Shown here: piece after piece, positions 7,832 to 17,363 of the stretch | How the letters are laid out: each line of letters opens with the position of its first letter | Numbering within the stretch: the stretch's first letter is position 1 | From: Propionivibrio limicola | GTDB lineage: Bacteria; Pseudomonadota; Gammaproteobacteria; Burkholderiales; Rhodocyclaceae | Direction: 5' to 3' | Length of the DNA: 64,000 nt | NCBI RefSeq assembly: GCF_009469695.1 | Contig: NZ_SSSR01000006.1 | Location: forward strand, 1 to 64,000 | The notes under the pieces: generated by a model | Database searches by the model: none | The model's input: the letters and a program-made list of their open reading frames with translations, nothing else | Told to the model about the DNA's origin: nothing | Made by a program: the position numbers and the translations under genes

Positions 7832-8596
7832 CTAGTCGTCAGCGATGGTGCCGATGTCCTTATCGCCTTCGCCGTAGAGGAGCAGGTTCGCGCCATGCTG
7901 TGCCGTACGTTCAATCACCGATTCGTCGATGGGGCGAGCAGCGACAGAGTGGATCAGTGCCTTGCATTCGGACTGAGCGCCTTGGCTGTTCCTGAGCAGG
8001 CTGTCGATGATTTCGCCGATGGCGTCGTCGAGTTGTTCTTCATCCGGCACGATCTCGTGCAATAGCCCGATGCGATACCCTTCGGCCGCCGAGAAGCGTT
8101 CGGCCGAAAGCATGTAGCGGCGGCCATAGCGGGGGCCGATGGCGGCGAGGATATAGGGGCTGATCACGGACGGCACGACGCCGTGTCTCACCTCGGTAAA
8201 GGCGAACTCCGCATCGTAGGTTGCCAGGGCAATATCGCAGGCGGCGATCAGGCCGATGCCGGCACCATAAGCCGGACCTTGAATACGGGCGATGGTCGGC
8301 TTCGAGAGTTCGTTCAGGGTGGCCAGCAAGTGGGCGAAATAGCGGGCGTCGCGCAGATTTTCCTCGAACGAATGGCTGGCGGCCTTCCTTAACCAGCCGA
8401 TATCGGCACCGACACAGAAGCTCTTTCCCGCCGCCGAGAGAACAATTACCTGGATCGCCGGGTCCGCCTCCATTTCGAGCAGGGCGGTGGTCAATTCACC
8501 AATCAGCCGCTCGTCGAGGGCGTTGTGCCGCTCGGTGCGGTTGAGCGTGATGATGCCGACGGCAGCGTCCGTTTCCGTGATGATCGATGGGTACAT
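7832..8596 (-). CDS. Enoyl-CoA hydratase/isomerase family protein
   Basis: A 254-residue crotonase-fold enzyme. The oxyanion-hole segments are present as SFCVGADIGWLRKA (near residue 65) and the glycine run QGPAYGAGIGLIAACDIALA. The second acidic site is in FTEVRHGVVPSVISPYILAA. The DIGWLRKA, SPYILAAIG and RRYMLSAERF stretches resemble methylglutaconyl-CoA hydratases of leucine breakdown (LiuC type), which would hydrate a branched unsaturated acyl-CoA. No other leucine-pathway genes are nearby, so the specificity remains a guess. The start at 8596 has GGAG at the right distance; a longer frame upstream lacks homology. The C-terminus is shorter than usual. Confidence 0.85.
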   Translation of the reverse strand: MYPSIITETDAAVGIITLNRTERHNALDERLIGELTTALLEMEADPAIQVIVLSAAGKSFCVGADIGWLRKAASHSFEENLRDARYFAHLLATLNELSKPTIARIQGPAYGAGIGLIAACDIALATYDAEFAFTEVRHGVVPSVISPYILAAIGPRYGRRYMLSAERFSAAEGYRIGLLHEIVPDEEQLDDAIGEIIDSLLRNSQGAQSECKALIHSVAARPIDESVIERTAQHGANLLLYGEGDKDIGTIADD

Positions 8597-8707
8597 GCAA
8601 ACTCCGGGAGCATTGGAATTTGCATGGAATACACGGATTTTTCGGGAAACGCAATCCGCCCACCGCATGCGATCAAGCGGCAGGCGGCAGGCCCGGCGGT
8701 CAATTCT

Positions 8708-9553
8708 TCAGTATTTCATCGGGATCCAACGCCGATGGACCATGGGCGCGGCATCGTCGTAGGCGTGCTTTGTGATCCGGTTGGGAAGCTTGACCTTCTT
8801 GCGCGGCTGCTTCTCGTAGGGAAGCTGCTTCAGCAGATGCGAGATCAGATTGAGGCGGGCCCGCTTCTTGTCGTTGCTATCGACGATGTTCCAGGGCGAC
8901 CAGTCTGTGTCGGTGGCCTCCAGCATCTCGTCGCGTGCGCGCGAGTAGTCGTACCAGCGTTCGCGCGAGGGGAGGTCCATGGGCGAGAGCTTCCATTGCC
9001 GTACCGGATCGTCGATGCGCGCCCGGAAGCGGCGCTCCTGCTCCCCGTCACTGACTTCCAGCCAGTATTTGAGCAGGATGATTCCGTTCTCGATGATCAG
9101 TTTCTCGAAAAACGGACATAACTCCAGAAAGCGGTGAGTCAGCTTTTCGTTGCAGAATCCCATGACCCGTTCGACGCCGGCGCGGTTGTACCAGCTGCGG
9201 TCGAAGATCACCACTTCTCCGGCGGCGGGAAAATGCGCCATATAGCGCTGAATGTATATCTGCGTCTTTTCGCGGTCGGAAGGTGCCGGCAGGGCGACGA
9301 TCTTGAACACGCGCGGGCTGACCCGTTCAGTGATTGCCTTGATGGTACCGCCCTTGCCGGCGGCATCGCGGCCCTCGAACAGGATGATGATGCGCTGGCC
9401 GGTGGCGACCACCCAGTCCTGAACGGCGCAAAGCTCGGCCTGCAGTTCGAGCAGGAGTTTTTCGTACTGCTTGGCCTTGAGCTTCGGCTTGCTTTCCGTG
9501 CCTTTGTTGTTGGCGTTATCCACGGGCAGCGTCTTTGCATGTCTGTTTTTCAT
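8708..9553 (-). CDS. ppk2: Polyphosphate kinase 2
   Basis: A 281-residue PPK2-family kinase, which uses polyphosphate to phosphorylate nucleoside diphosphates (or the reverse). Walker A is FEGRDAAGKGGTIK (near residue 59), Walker B is VIFDRSWYNRAGVERVMGF, and the lid is in DDPVRQWKLSPMDLPSRERW. Length and motifs fit single-domain (class I-like) PPK2 proteins. The first 25 residues are a charged, lysine-rich extension. It is a single gene, with its promoter in the 230-bp gap before the divergent RND operon. Polyphosphate metabolism is prominent in Rhodocyclales, which suits the inferred host. Confidence 0.95.
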   Translation of the reverse strand: MKNRHAKTLPVDNANNKGTESKPKLKAKQYEKLLLELQAELCAVQDWVVATGQRIIILFEGRDAAGKGGTIKAITERVSPRVFKIVALPAPSDREKTQIYIQRYMAHFPAAGEVVIFDRSWYNRAGVERVMGFCNEKLTHRFLELCPFFEKLIIENGIILLKYWLEVSDGEQERRFRARIDDPVRQWKLSPMDLPSRERWYDYSRARDEMLEATDTDWSPWNIVDSNDKKRARLNLISHLLKQLPYEKQPRKKVKLPNRITKHAYDDAAPMVHRRWIPMKY

Positions 9554-9784
9554 GGACAGAATCTCCTGTTAGGCATTGAATTGCAACGAATTGGCCGACT
9601 CGGATGAACTACAGTATGGTCAGACAGTGTCGGGTTTTCCAGTTTTTCCGATGGGCAGGCCAGTGCTGACACTTTCGTCAAAGTTGACAAAAAGATTGCG
9701 CTGACCTAACCCTTCTGCTTTTCTTATAGAACGATCGTCAATATCGACTTCGCATCGAACGCTATATTCATAGTGGGAGGGGCC

Positions 9785-10963
9785 ATGAAGCTGCGTGGAT
9801 TGAGTCGTTCTCCGAGTGCTCTTTCTCTTAAGAGAATTTCCATCGGCTTTTCTTGTTTGGTCGTGGCCCTTTTTGCTGGCTGCGAGAAAGCCGCACCGCC
9901 CGCGCCCACTCCGCCGCTGGTCGAAGTTCTTAGCGTGGAAGGGAGGGACGTGCCGATTTATCGCGAGTGGGTCGGCTCGATCGACGGTGACATCAATGCG
10001 ACGATCCGGCCTCAGGTCACTGGCTATCTCATCAAGCAGAACTACCGCGAAGGCGATGTCGTCAAGAAGGGGCAGGTTCTCTTCGAAATCGACCCGCGTA
10101 CGTTCCAGGCGGCTGTCGATCAGGCCAAGGCGGCGCGCAGCCAGCAGCTGGCCAATCACGCGACCGCCGCGGCCAACCTGGCGCGCATCAGGCCGCTGGC
10201 TGAAAAGAATGCCGTTAGCCGCAAGGACCTGGACGATGCCATCGGCTCAGAATTATCGGCACGCGCGCTCCTTGACCAAGCCACGGCAGCGCTGGATACG
10301 GCCAGGCTCAATCTGGAGTTCACCCGAATTGTTTCCCCGATCAACGGTATTGCCGGGATCGCCAAGGCGCAAATTGGTGACCTGCTGAGTCCCACCGCGC
10401 AAACCGAATTGACGACCGTATCGTCGGTCGATCCGATCAAGGTGTACATCAACATCAGCGAGCGCGAGTACCTGCAATTCAATCAGGGAGAACAGGCGGG
10501 CACGCGCAAGGATCTCCCGCTTGAGCTGATTCTCGTCGATGGCAGTACCTACCCCAAGCCGGGGAAGTTCGGCCTGATGGACCGACAGGTTGACCCGACG
10601 ACCGGCACCTTCAAGGTGGGGGCGCTGTTTGCCAACCCCGACGGCCGTTTGCGTCCCGGGCAGTTTGCCAAGATCAGGGCGACGCTTGAAGTGGACAAGG
10701 GCGCGTTGCTCGTGCCCCAGCGTGCCGTTACCGAAATTCAGGGCCAGTATCTGATCGCCGTGGTTGGCGAAGGCAACAAGGTTGATCTGCGGCAGGTCAA
10801 GCCGGGTGAGCGGATCGGTTCGGATTGGATCATCAAGGAAGGGCTCAAGCCGGGCGAGAAAATCGTGGTTGAGGGAACGCAAAAGGTGCGCGCCGGCGCT
10901 ATCGTCACTCCCAAACCATTCGGGCCGGCTGCGTCGGAATCGCCTGCGCCAGCGAAGGGGTAA
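9785..10963 (+). CDS. RND efflux periplasmic adaptor lipoprotein (MexA/AcrA type)
   Basis: A 392-residue membrane fusion protein that links the inner-membrane pump to the outer-membrane channel. The N-terminal signal ends in a lipobox (LFAGCEKAAPP), so it should be lipid-anchored in the inner membrane. Then come a biotinyl-lipoyl-like domain (TGYLIKQNYREGDVVKKGQV), a coiled-coil hairpin (residues about 105-180) and beta-barrel segments (VDPIKVYINISEREYLQF). GGGAGGGG precedes the ATG at 9785. The permease gene follows after 6 bp, making the first gene of a three-gene efflux operon. No dedicated regulator lies beside it. Confidence 0.95.
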   Translation: MKLRGLSRSPSALSLKRISIGFSCLVVALFAGCEKAAPPAPTPPLVEVLSVEGRDVPIYREWVGSIDGDINATIRPQVTGYLIKQNYREGDVVKKGQVLFEIDPRTFQAAVDQAKAARSQQLANHATAAANLARIRPLAEKNAVSRKDLDDAIGSELSARALLDQATAALDTARLNLEFTRIVSPINGIAGIAKAQIGDLLSPTAQTELTTVSSVDPIKVYINISEREYLQFNQGEQAGTRKDLPLELILVDGSTYPKPGKFGLMDRQVDPTTGTFKVGALFANPDGRLRPGQFAKIRATLEVDKGALLVPQRAVTEIQGQYLIAVVGEGNKVDLRQVKPGERIGSDWIIKEGLKPGEKIVVEGTQKVRAGAIVTPKPFGPAASESPAPAKG

Positions 10964-10969
10964 GCCGCC

Positions 10970-13900
10970 ATGTCCAAGTTTTTTATCAATCGCCCGATCG
11001 TGGCGATGGTCATCTCCATCCTGATGACCATCATCGGACTGGTCGCCATGTCCGGCCTGCCGACCGCGCAGTTTCCCAACATCGTTCCGCCGGAAATCAA
11101 GGTCAACAGCACCTACACCGGTGCCGATGCCCTGACCGTCGAGCAGTCCGTCGCGACGCCGATCGAACAGCAGATGTCCGGCGTCGACAACATGAACTAC
11201 ATGTACTCGGTCAACGCCAATAACGGCCAGTCGACGCTGACGGTCAACTTCGACGTCGCCACCGACTCCAACACCGACCAGTTGCTGACGCAGATGCGCC
11301 AGGGACAAGCCGAGTCGCAGCTGCCGGCCGACGTGCGCAACTACGGTGTCACGGTGGCCAAGTCGACGGCCTCGCCGTTGATCATGTTCGCGCTGACCTC
11401 GCCGAACGGAACCTACGACAACGTCTTTCTCGCCAACTACGCGTACATCAACATCAACGATCAGATGACGCGGGTCAAGGGCATCGCCAGCGTCACCGTG
11501 TTCGGTGCCGGGCAGTACGCCATGCGCCTGTGGGTCAGCCCGGATCAACTGGCCAAGCTCAATATCACGATTCCCGAAATCACCAACGCGATTAGTGCCC
11601 AGAACACGGTCAATCCGGCCGGTACGGTCGGGGCCGAACCGGTGCCGGCCGGGCAGGAATTCACCTACGCCGTCCGTGCCCAAGGGCGGCTGCAAAGTCC
11701 GGAAGAATTTGGCGAGGTCGTCCTGCGTGCCAATACCGACGGATCGATCGTCCGGGTCAAGGATGTGGCACGCATCGAACTCGGCGCCCAGACCTACAGC
11801 CAGTTGGGCCGGCTGAACGGCAAGCCGGCGGCCGTCATCGCCCTCTACCAGATGCCGGGTGCCAACGCGATCGAAGCGGCGGCCGGCGCCCGGGCGGTCA
11901 TGGAGAAGATCAAGGAAGGTTTCCCGCCCGATCTCGACTACGTCGTGGCGCTGGACACCACGCTGTCGATTACCGAAGGCATCAATGAAATCAAGCACAC
12001 GCTGATCGAAGCCTTGGTGCTCGTCATTCTCGTCGTCTTCCTCTTCCTGCAGGGCTGGCGTGCCACGCTGATCCCGCTACTTGCGGTTCCGGTGTCGCTG
12101 GTCGGCACTTTCATGCTCTTCCCGATGTTCGGCTTCTCGATCAACACGCTCTCGCTGTTCGGGCTGGTGCTGGCGATCGGCCTCGTCGTTGACGACGCGA
12201 TCGTCGTCGTCGAAGCCGTCGAGCATCACATCGAGCACGGTTTGTCGCCGAAGGAAGCGACGTTCAAGGCCATGGAAGAGGTGACCGGCCCGGTCATCGC
12301 CATTGCCGTCATCCTGGCCGCCGTGTTCGTGCCGACCGCCTTCATCCCCGGAATTACCGGTCAGCTTTACCAGCAGTTCGCTGTCACTATCGCCATCTCG
12401 GTGATCATCTCGGCGTTCAACGCACTGACGCTGAGTCCGGCCCTGTGCGCCATGCTGCTCAAGCCGAAAACCAAGAGCAACGGCCCGGTGCAGAGGTTCT
12501 ACGACTGGTTCAATCGCGGCTTCGGCAAGGTGACGAATGGCTACGTCGGCGTCTGCCGTTTCGCCATCAGGAAGAGCGTTCTCAGCATGATCTTCCTGAT
12601 CGCCGTCGCTGCCGTCGCCGGGTTGTTCGGTAAATCCGTCGCCACCGGCTTCCTGCCCGACGAGGATCAGGGCTACGTCTTCGCCGCTGTCCAGCTGCCC
12701 GACGCCTCTTCGCTGCAGCGCACCAGTGAAATTGCCAAACAGGCCGAAGAACTCATTCTGTCTACGCCGGGCGTCGAATACGCGACGACCGTCGTCGGCT
12801 ACAACATGCTGAGTTCGGTGACCAATACCTACAGCGCCTTCTTCTTCGTGACGCTGAAAGAATGGTCGGCACGCCAGGCGCCGGAGGAAAAGTACGAGGC
12901 GATCAAGGCGGCGCTGTCCAAGAAGCTGGGCAGCCTGCCCGGCGCCATCGGCTTCTCGTTCCCGCCGCCGGCGATTCCCGGCGTCGGCACGTCGGGCGGT
13001 GCAACGTTCATCCTTGAGGATCGGGCCGGCAAGGACATCGAGTACCTCGCAGAAAATACGGCCAAGTTTGTCGAAGCGGCCAGAAAGCGGCCCGAATTGG
13101 CGGGCGTTTCGACAACTTTCCGTCCAACCGTGCCGCAGATCTTCATCGACGTCGACCGCGATCAGGTGCTCAAGCAAGGGGTGAATATCTCGGACGTCTA
13201 CAAGACACTCCAGAGCTTCCTCGGCAGCGGCTTCATCAACTACTTCAACCGTTTCGGCCGCCAATGGCAGGTCTACATCCAGGCGGAGGGAGACTACCGG
13301 ACGAATATCGAGAACGTCGGACAGTTTTATGTGCGCAATGCCAAGGGCGAATCAGTTCCGCTCTCGGCGCTGACAACGATCCGTCGTATTTCCGGACCGG
13401 AATTCACCATGCGCTACAACCTCTACCGCAGCGCCCAGATCAACGCTTCCGGCGCGCCGGGCGTGAGTTCAGCGCAGGTCATGCGCGCGCTCGAGGAAGT
13501 GTTCGCCGAGACGATGCCCAAGGAAATGGGGTACGACTACATGGGCATGTCGTATCAGGAACAGAAAGCGCAGCAGGGCATCTCGCCGATGGTGATCTTC
13601 GCCTTCTCGCTGCTTTGTGTGTTCCTGATCCTCGCCGCGCAGTATGAAAGCTGGTCGCTGCCGTTCTCGGTGCTGCTCGGCACGCCGATTGCGGTCGCTG
13701 GTGCCTTTGCAGCGCTGCTCATGCGGGGCCAGGAAAACAACGTCTATGCCCAGATCGGTCTCGTCATGCTCATCGGCCTGGCCGCCAAGAACGCCATCCT
13801 GATCGTCGAGTTCGCCAAGATGGAGTCTGAAAAAGGCGAGCGCACGCTGATCGAAGCGACGCTCGAAGGCGCCCGTCTGCGTTTGCGGCCGATCCTGATG

Positions 13901-14137
13901 ACCTCGTTCGCCTTCATCCTCGGCTGCGTGCCGCTGGCCATCGCTCAGGGCGCCGGCTCGATTTCGCGGCAGGTGATGGGCAGCACGGTGATCGGCGGCA
14001 TGCTGGCCGCGTCGTTCATCGCCATTTTCATCGTGCCGGTCACTTTCTATGTGGTCGAGAAACTCGGCCGCAAAGGGGAAGGGGAGGCGCCACCCCACGC
14101 TGCCCCGGTCAAGGAAGGAGGCGACGATCATGCGTAA
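10970..14137 (+). CDS. RND efflux pump permease (HAE-1/AcrB type)
   Basis: A 1055-residue inner-membrane drug/proton antiporter. It starts MSKFFINRPIVAMVISILM, with twelve expected membrane helices and two large periplasmic loops. The proton-relay aspartates of helix 4 are in GLVLAIGLVVDDAIVVVEAV (near residue 410). Full length for the HAE-1 family, with no frameshift seen. It forms a trimer that works with the adaptor upstream and the outer-membrane factor downstream, whose start overlaps its stop by 8 bp. Substrates cannot be named; typical ones are antibiotics, dyes and solvents. Confidence 0.97.
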   Translation: MSKFFINRPIVAMVISILMTIIGLVAMSGLPTAQFPNIVPPEIKVNSTYTGADALTVEQSVATPIEQQMSGVDNMNYMYSVNANNGQSTLTVNFDVATDSNTDQLLTQMRQGQAESQLPADVRNYGVTVAKSTASPLIMFALTSPNGTYDNVFLANYAYININDQMTRVKGIASVTVFGAGQYAMRLWVSPDQLAKLNITIPEITNAISAQNTVNPAGTVGAEPVPAGQEFTYAVRAQGRLQSPEEFGEVVLRANTDGSIVRVKDVARIELGAQTYSQLGRLNGKPAAVIALYQMPGANAIEAAAGARAVMEKIKEGFPPDLDYVVALDTTLSITEGINEIKHTLIEALVLVILVVFLFLQGWRATLIPLLAVPVSLVGTFMLFPMFGFSINTLSLFGLVLAIGLVVDDAIVVVEAVEHHIEHGLSPKEATFKAMEEVTGPVIAIAVILAAVFVPTAFIPGITGQLYQQFAVTIAISVIISAFNALTLSPALCAMLLKPKTKSNGPVQRFYDWFNRGFGKVTNGYVGVCRFAIRKSVLSMIFLIAVAAVAGLFGKSVATGFLPDEDQGYVFAAVQLPDASSLQRTSEIAKQAEELILSTPGVEYATTVVGYNMLSSVTNTYSAFFFVTLKEWSARQAPEEKYEAIKAALSKKLGSLPGAIGFSFPPPAIPGVGTSGGATFILEDRAGKDIEYLAENTAKFVEAARKRPELAGVSTTFRPTVPQIFIDVDRDQVLKQGVNISDVYKTLQSFLGSGFINYFNRFGRQWQVYIQAEGDYRTNIENVGQFYVRNAKGESVPLSALTTIRRISGPEFTMRYNLYRSAQINASGAPGVSSAQVMRALEEVFAETMPKEMGYDYMGMSYQEQKAQQGISPMVIFAFSLLCVFLILAAQYESWSLPFSVLLGTPIAVAGAFAALLMRGQENNVYAQIGLVMLIGLAAKNAILIVEFAKMESEKGERTLIEATLEGARLRLRPILMTSFAFILGCVPLAIAQGAGSISRQVMGSTVIGGMLAASFIAIFIVPVTFYVVEKLGRKGEGEAPPHAAPVKEGGDDHA

Positions 14138-15566
14138 GATTGCCTCGACATCCATCACGTTGCTGGCGCTGCTGACGGGCGGCTGCATGATCGGGCCTGA
14201 CTATTACCGACCGGCGGTCGATACGCCCCAGGCTTGGCGACTCACCGACGAGGGCGCAAAGGACTTGGCCAATACTCCATGGTGGGAGCAGTTTGATGAT
14301 CCGGTGCTCAACGAATTGGTGGCTACGGCACTGCGTGAGAACAAGGATCTGTTAATCGCCATCGCACGCATCGATGAGTATGCGGGTCGCTACGGCATTA
14401 CCCGTTCCGCCTTATTCCCGCAAATCGGTGCGGGCTACGATGCCGCAAAACAAAAAAACACCCTACCCGGCACGAGCGTGCAGGACGTCTACAACACGTA
14501 TGACGCGTTTCTCGGAGCCAGTTGGGAAATTGACCTGTGGGGCAAGATCCGCCGCCAGAGCGAAGCGGCGCGCGCCCAGCTCGTTGCCAGCGAGCAAGGA
14601 AGACAGGGCGTCATTCTTTCGCTGGTCGCCAACGTGGCCAGTGCGTATATCAATTTGCGCGACCTCGACCGGCAACTGGAGATCGCGGTCAGTACGGCGA
14701 AGGCCCGGGAAGGTTCGTACAAACTGTTTCAGGATCGCTATGCGGGTGGCGTGATTTCGCTGCTCGAACTGAGCCAGAACAAGTCGCAGTATGAAGAGGC
14801 GCTGGCGACCATCCCGTCGCTCGAAAAATCGATCGTGCAGCAGGAAAACGCACTGAGCGTCTTGCTCGGTCGTAATCCGGGGCCGATTGCCCGTGGAAAA
14901 ACGATTGATGAATTGATGCCGCCGGCCACCCCGGAAGGCTTGCCCTCAAGTCTCCTGGAGCGTCGCCCGGACATTCTGGAAGCTGAACAGCTCCTGATCT
15001 CCGCCAACGCGCAGATCGGTGCTGCCAAGGCGGCTTATTACCCGACCATTTCGCTGACCGGTTTGTTGGGTTCGGCCAGCAGCAATCTTTCCGATCTCTT
15101 TAGCGGTCCGGCGAAGGTCTGGCAGTATGGCGCGGCGATAAACCTGCCGATTTTCACCGGCGGGCTGCTTGCCGGCCAGGTTCAGGTTGCCGAGGCGCAG
15201 CAGCAGCAGGCATTGCTTTCCTACCAGAAGGCGATCCAGAACGCCTTCCGCGAGGTGAATGATGCGCTGATCGACCAGGATAGAACCCGCGCCCAATTGG
15301 CCACGCAGCGCCTTCAGGTCGAAGCGCTGCAGCAATACTCTGACACCGCGCGGCTGCGCTACGACAATGGTTACACCAGCTATATCGAAGTCCTCGATGC
15401 CGAGCGCAGCCTGTTCAATGCCCAGTTGCAATATACCCAGACGCAACAGACGCGACTTCAGGCCGCGATCAACCTGTACAAGGCCATGGGCGGCGGCTGG
15501 GTGGCGGAGGCGGAGAAGTTGAGCCTTCCCGCCGAGAAAAAGGCGGCCGGGAGCGGTCCTTCGTAA
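14130..15566 (+). CDS. Outer-membrane efflux lipoprotein (OprM/NodT type)
   Basis: A 478-residue outer-membrane channel lipoprotein. The signal peptide ends at a lipobox (LLTGGCMIGPDYYRP), as in OprM. Two TolC-type repeats form the barrel and periplasmic tunnel, visible as paired heptad-rich segments (residues about 70-270 and 280-470). The family end KAMGGGW is present. AAGGAGGC precedes the ATG at 14130, which lies within the end of the permease gene. It completes the RND operon. Confidence 0.95.
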   Translation: MRKIASTSITLLALLTGGCMIGPDYYRPAVDTPQAWRLTDEGAKDLANTPWWEQFDDPVLNELVATALRENKDLLIAIARIDEYAGRYGITRSALFPQIGAGYDAAKQKNTLPGTSVQDVYNTYDAFLGASWEIDLWGKIRRQSEAARAQLVASEQGRQGVILSLVANVASAYINLRDLDRQLEIAVSTAKAREGSYKLFQDRYAGGVISLLELSQNKSQYEEALATIPSLEKSIVQQENALSVLLGRNPGPIARGKTIDELMPPATPEGLPSSLLERRPDILEAEQLLISANAQIGAAKAAYYPTISLTGLLGSASSNLSDLFSGPAKVWQYGAAINLPIFTGGLLAGQVQVAEAQQQQALLSYQKAIQNAFREVNDALIDQDRTRAQLATQRLQVEALQQYSDTARLRYDNGYTSYIEVLDAERSLFNAQLQYTQTQQTRLQAAINLYKAMGGGWVAEAEKLSLPAEKKAAGSGPS

Positions 15567-15733
15567 CAGGAAACCGTTTCTTGGGTTCTGCGCGTACTTG
15601 CTGAGCGCGGGGTGTGCTGGTTAGCCTGGTTTGTGGTGTGCAGCAGCCACCGGTTTGGCGGTGTGCGACGCGCGTAATGCACCTGCTTGCTTCTATATAT
15701 ACTCTGCGCTTCACCTGTCAGCCGCCCAATACC

Positions 15734-17293
15734 ATGCGTTTCCAGCAAGCCATCGACCGCGCCCTGTGGCAGATCGCCGTCGATCTTTCCAACACCATGC
15801 CCGGCGAAATCCAGTTCCAGCGGCTGGTCAATGCGATCGGTTCGGTGTTGCCTTGCGACGCCGTGACGCTCATGCACCTGCAGGACGGCGTGCTAGTGCC
15901 GATGGCCAGCCACGGACTGGCGCCGGACCTGATGGGGCGGCGGTTCGACCCCGCGGCGCACCCGCGTCTGGCAGCGATTCTCGCTTCGGTGAACCCGGTG
16001 CGCTTCCCGGCCGGCAGCGAATTGCCCGATCCGTTCGACGGTCTGCTCGCCGACGACGCCGAACACGAAATGCCGGTGCATGCCTGCCTCGGCGCCAGCC
16101 TGCACGTCGACCGCGAGCTGGTCGGCGTGCTGACGCTCGATGCGCTCGACGCCCATGCCTTCGACCGATTGCCCGATTCGACCGTTGCCGCGTTTGCTGC
16201 GCTGGCCGCCGCGACGCTGCGCAACGTCGCGCTGATCCGTGCGCTTGAGCAGGCCAGCGAACGGCAGCGGGCGATTGCTCGCGACCTGATGCAGGAGGCG
16301 TTGCGGCGCGAAGGCAACCTGATCGGCAACAGCCGCGCGATGAGCCGCCTGCGTCAGGAAATCGCCATGGTCGCCGCCACCGACCTGGCCGTGCTGATTA
16401 CCGGCGAGACCGGCACCGGCAAGGAACTCGTGGCGCGCACCGTGCATGCCCTGTCGCCACGCAGCGAGCAGGCGCTGGTGCAGATCAACTGCGCGGCGCT
16501 GCCGGAATCGGTGGCCGAAAGCGAACTCTTTGGCCACAAGAAAGGCGCGTTCACCGGCGCCACGTCGGATCGCGCCGGCAAGTTCGAACTGGCGCATGGC
16601 GGCACGCTGTTCCTCGACGAAATCGGTGAACTGCCGCTGAGCCTGCAGGCGAAACTGCTACGCGCCCTGCAGCAGGGCGAGATCCAGCGCGTCGGCGCCG
16701 ACGCGATCATTCGCGTCGATGTGCGCCTCATTGCCGCCACCAATCGCGACCTGCTGCACGAGGTCGAGGCCGGGCGTTTCCGCAGCGACCTCTACCACCG
16801 CTTGCATGTCTACCCGATTGCGGTACCGCCATTGCGCGAGCATCGCGAAGACCTGGCCGTGCTCGCCGGTTATTTTCTCGATGCGGCGCGGCACAAGCTC
16901 GGCATCGAGCGCATCGACCTGCACCCGTTGTCGCTGGCGGCGCTGGCCGCCTACGACTGGCCGGGCAACGTGCGCGAACTGGAACATCTGCTGCTGCGCG
17001 CCGGCCTGAAAGCGGCGCAACGCGATCCGGAGAAGGTCGTCGTCCGGCCGGGCGATCTCGGTTTGTCTGGCGCGACAGGTGGCGCCGAGGTCGAGTCGGC
17101 GTCGCCGCCTGTCGTGCCAGCTCTGCCGGAAACCGGCATGCGCGAGGCGGTGGACGCCTACCAGCGCCAGCTGATCCGGGCGGCGCTCGATGCCTGTGAG
17201 AACAACTGGACGCAGGCCGCCAAGCGTCTGGGGCTCGATCGGGCCAATCTGCAACGGCTGGCAAAAAGGCTGGAAATGAGCGGCCGGGGATGA
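15734..17293 (+). CDS. norR: Nitric oxide-responsive sigma-54 activator NorR
   Basis: A 519-residue enhancer-binding protein. Residues about 20-170 are a GAF domain with the NorR-like segments LPDPFDGLL and HACLGASLHVDRELVG, which hold the non-haem iron that senses NO. A sigma-54 AAA+ domain follows with Walker A GETGTGKE, the GAFTGA loop and Walker B GGTLFLDEIGELP. The C-terminal helix-turn-helix is ENNWTQAAKRLGLDRANLQR. The start at 15734 (MRFQQAIDRALWQIAVDLS) matches NorR proteins; a longer frame adds only unrelated sequence. Three NorR-type operators upstream of hcp, about 1 kb downstream, indicate its target. Confidence 0.92.
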   Translation: MRFQQAIDRALWQIAVDLSNTMPGEIQFQRLVNAIGSVLPCDAVTLMHLQDGVLVPMASHGLAPDLMGRRFDPAAHPRLAAILASVNPVRFPAGSELPDPFDGLLADDAEHEMPVHACLGASLHVDRELVGVLTLDALDAHAFDRLPDSTVAAFAALAAATLRNVALIRALEQASERQRAIARDLMQEALRREGNLIGNSRAMSRLRQEIAMVAATDLAVLITGETGTGKELVARTVHALSPRSEQALVQINCAALPESVAESELFGHKKGAFTGATSDRAGKFELAHGGTLFLDEIGELPLSLQAKLLRALQQGEIQRVGADAIIRVDVRLIAATNRDLLHEVEAGRFRSDLYHRLHVYPIAVPPLREHREDLAVLAGYFLDAARHKLGIERIDLHPLSLAALAAYDWPGNVRELEHLLLRAGLKAAQRDPEKVVVRPGDLGLSGATGGAEVESASPPVVPALPETGMREAVDAYQRQLIRAALDACENNWTQAAKRLGLDRANLQRLAKRLEMSGRG

Positions 17294-17363
17294 GCGGCTG
17301 ATGGCCATCGCCCGGATATGTTGATATCTTGAACTGACTGACTTCCTGCCAACTTCACGAAAA

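Noticed and set aside
10253-11998. 581-codon minus-strand frame across the RND adaptor and permease genes
   Set aside because: Shadow of two well-supported efflux genes; low-complexity Arg/Asp/His composition typical of antisense frames.
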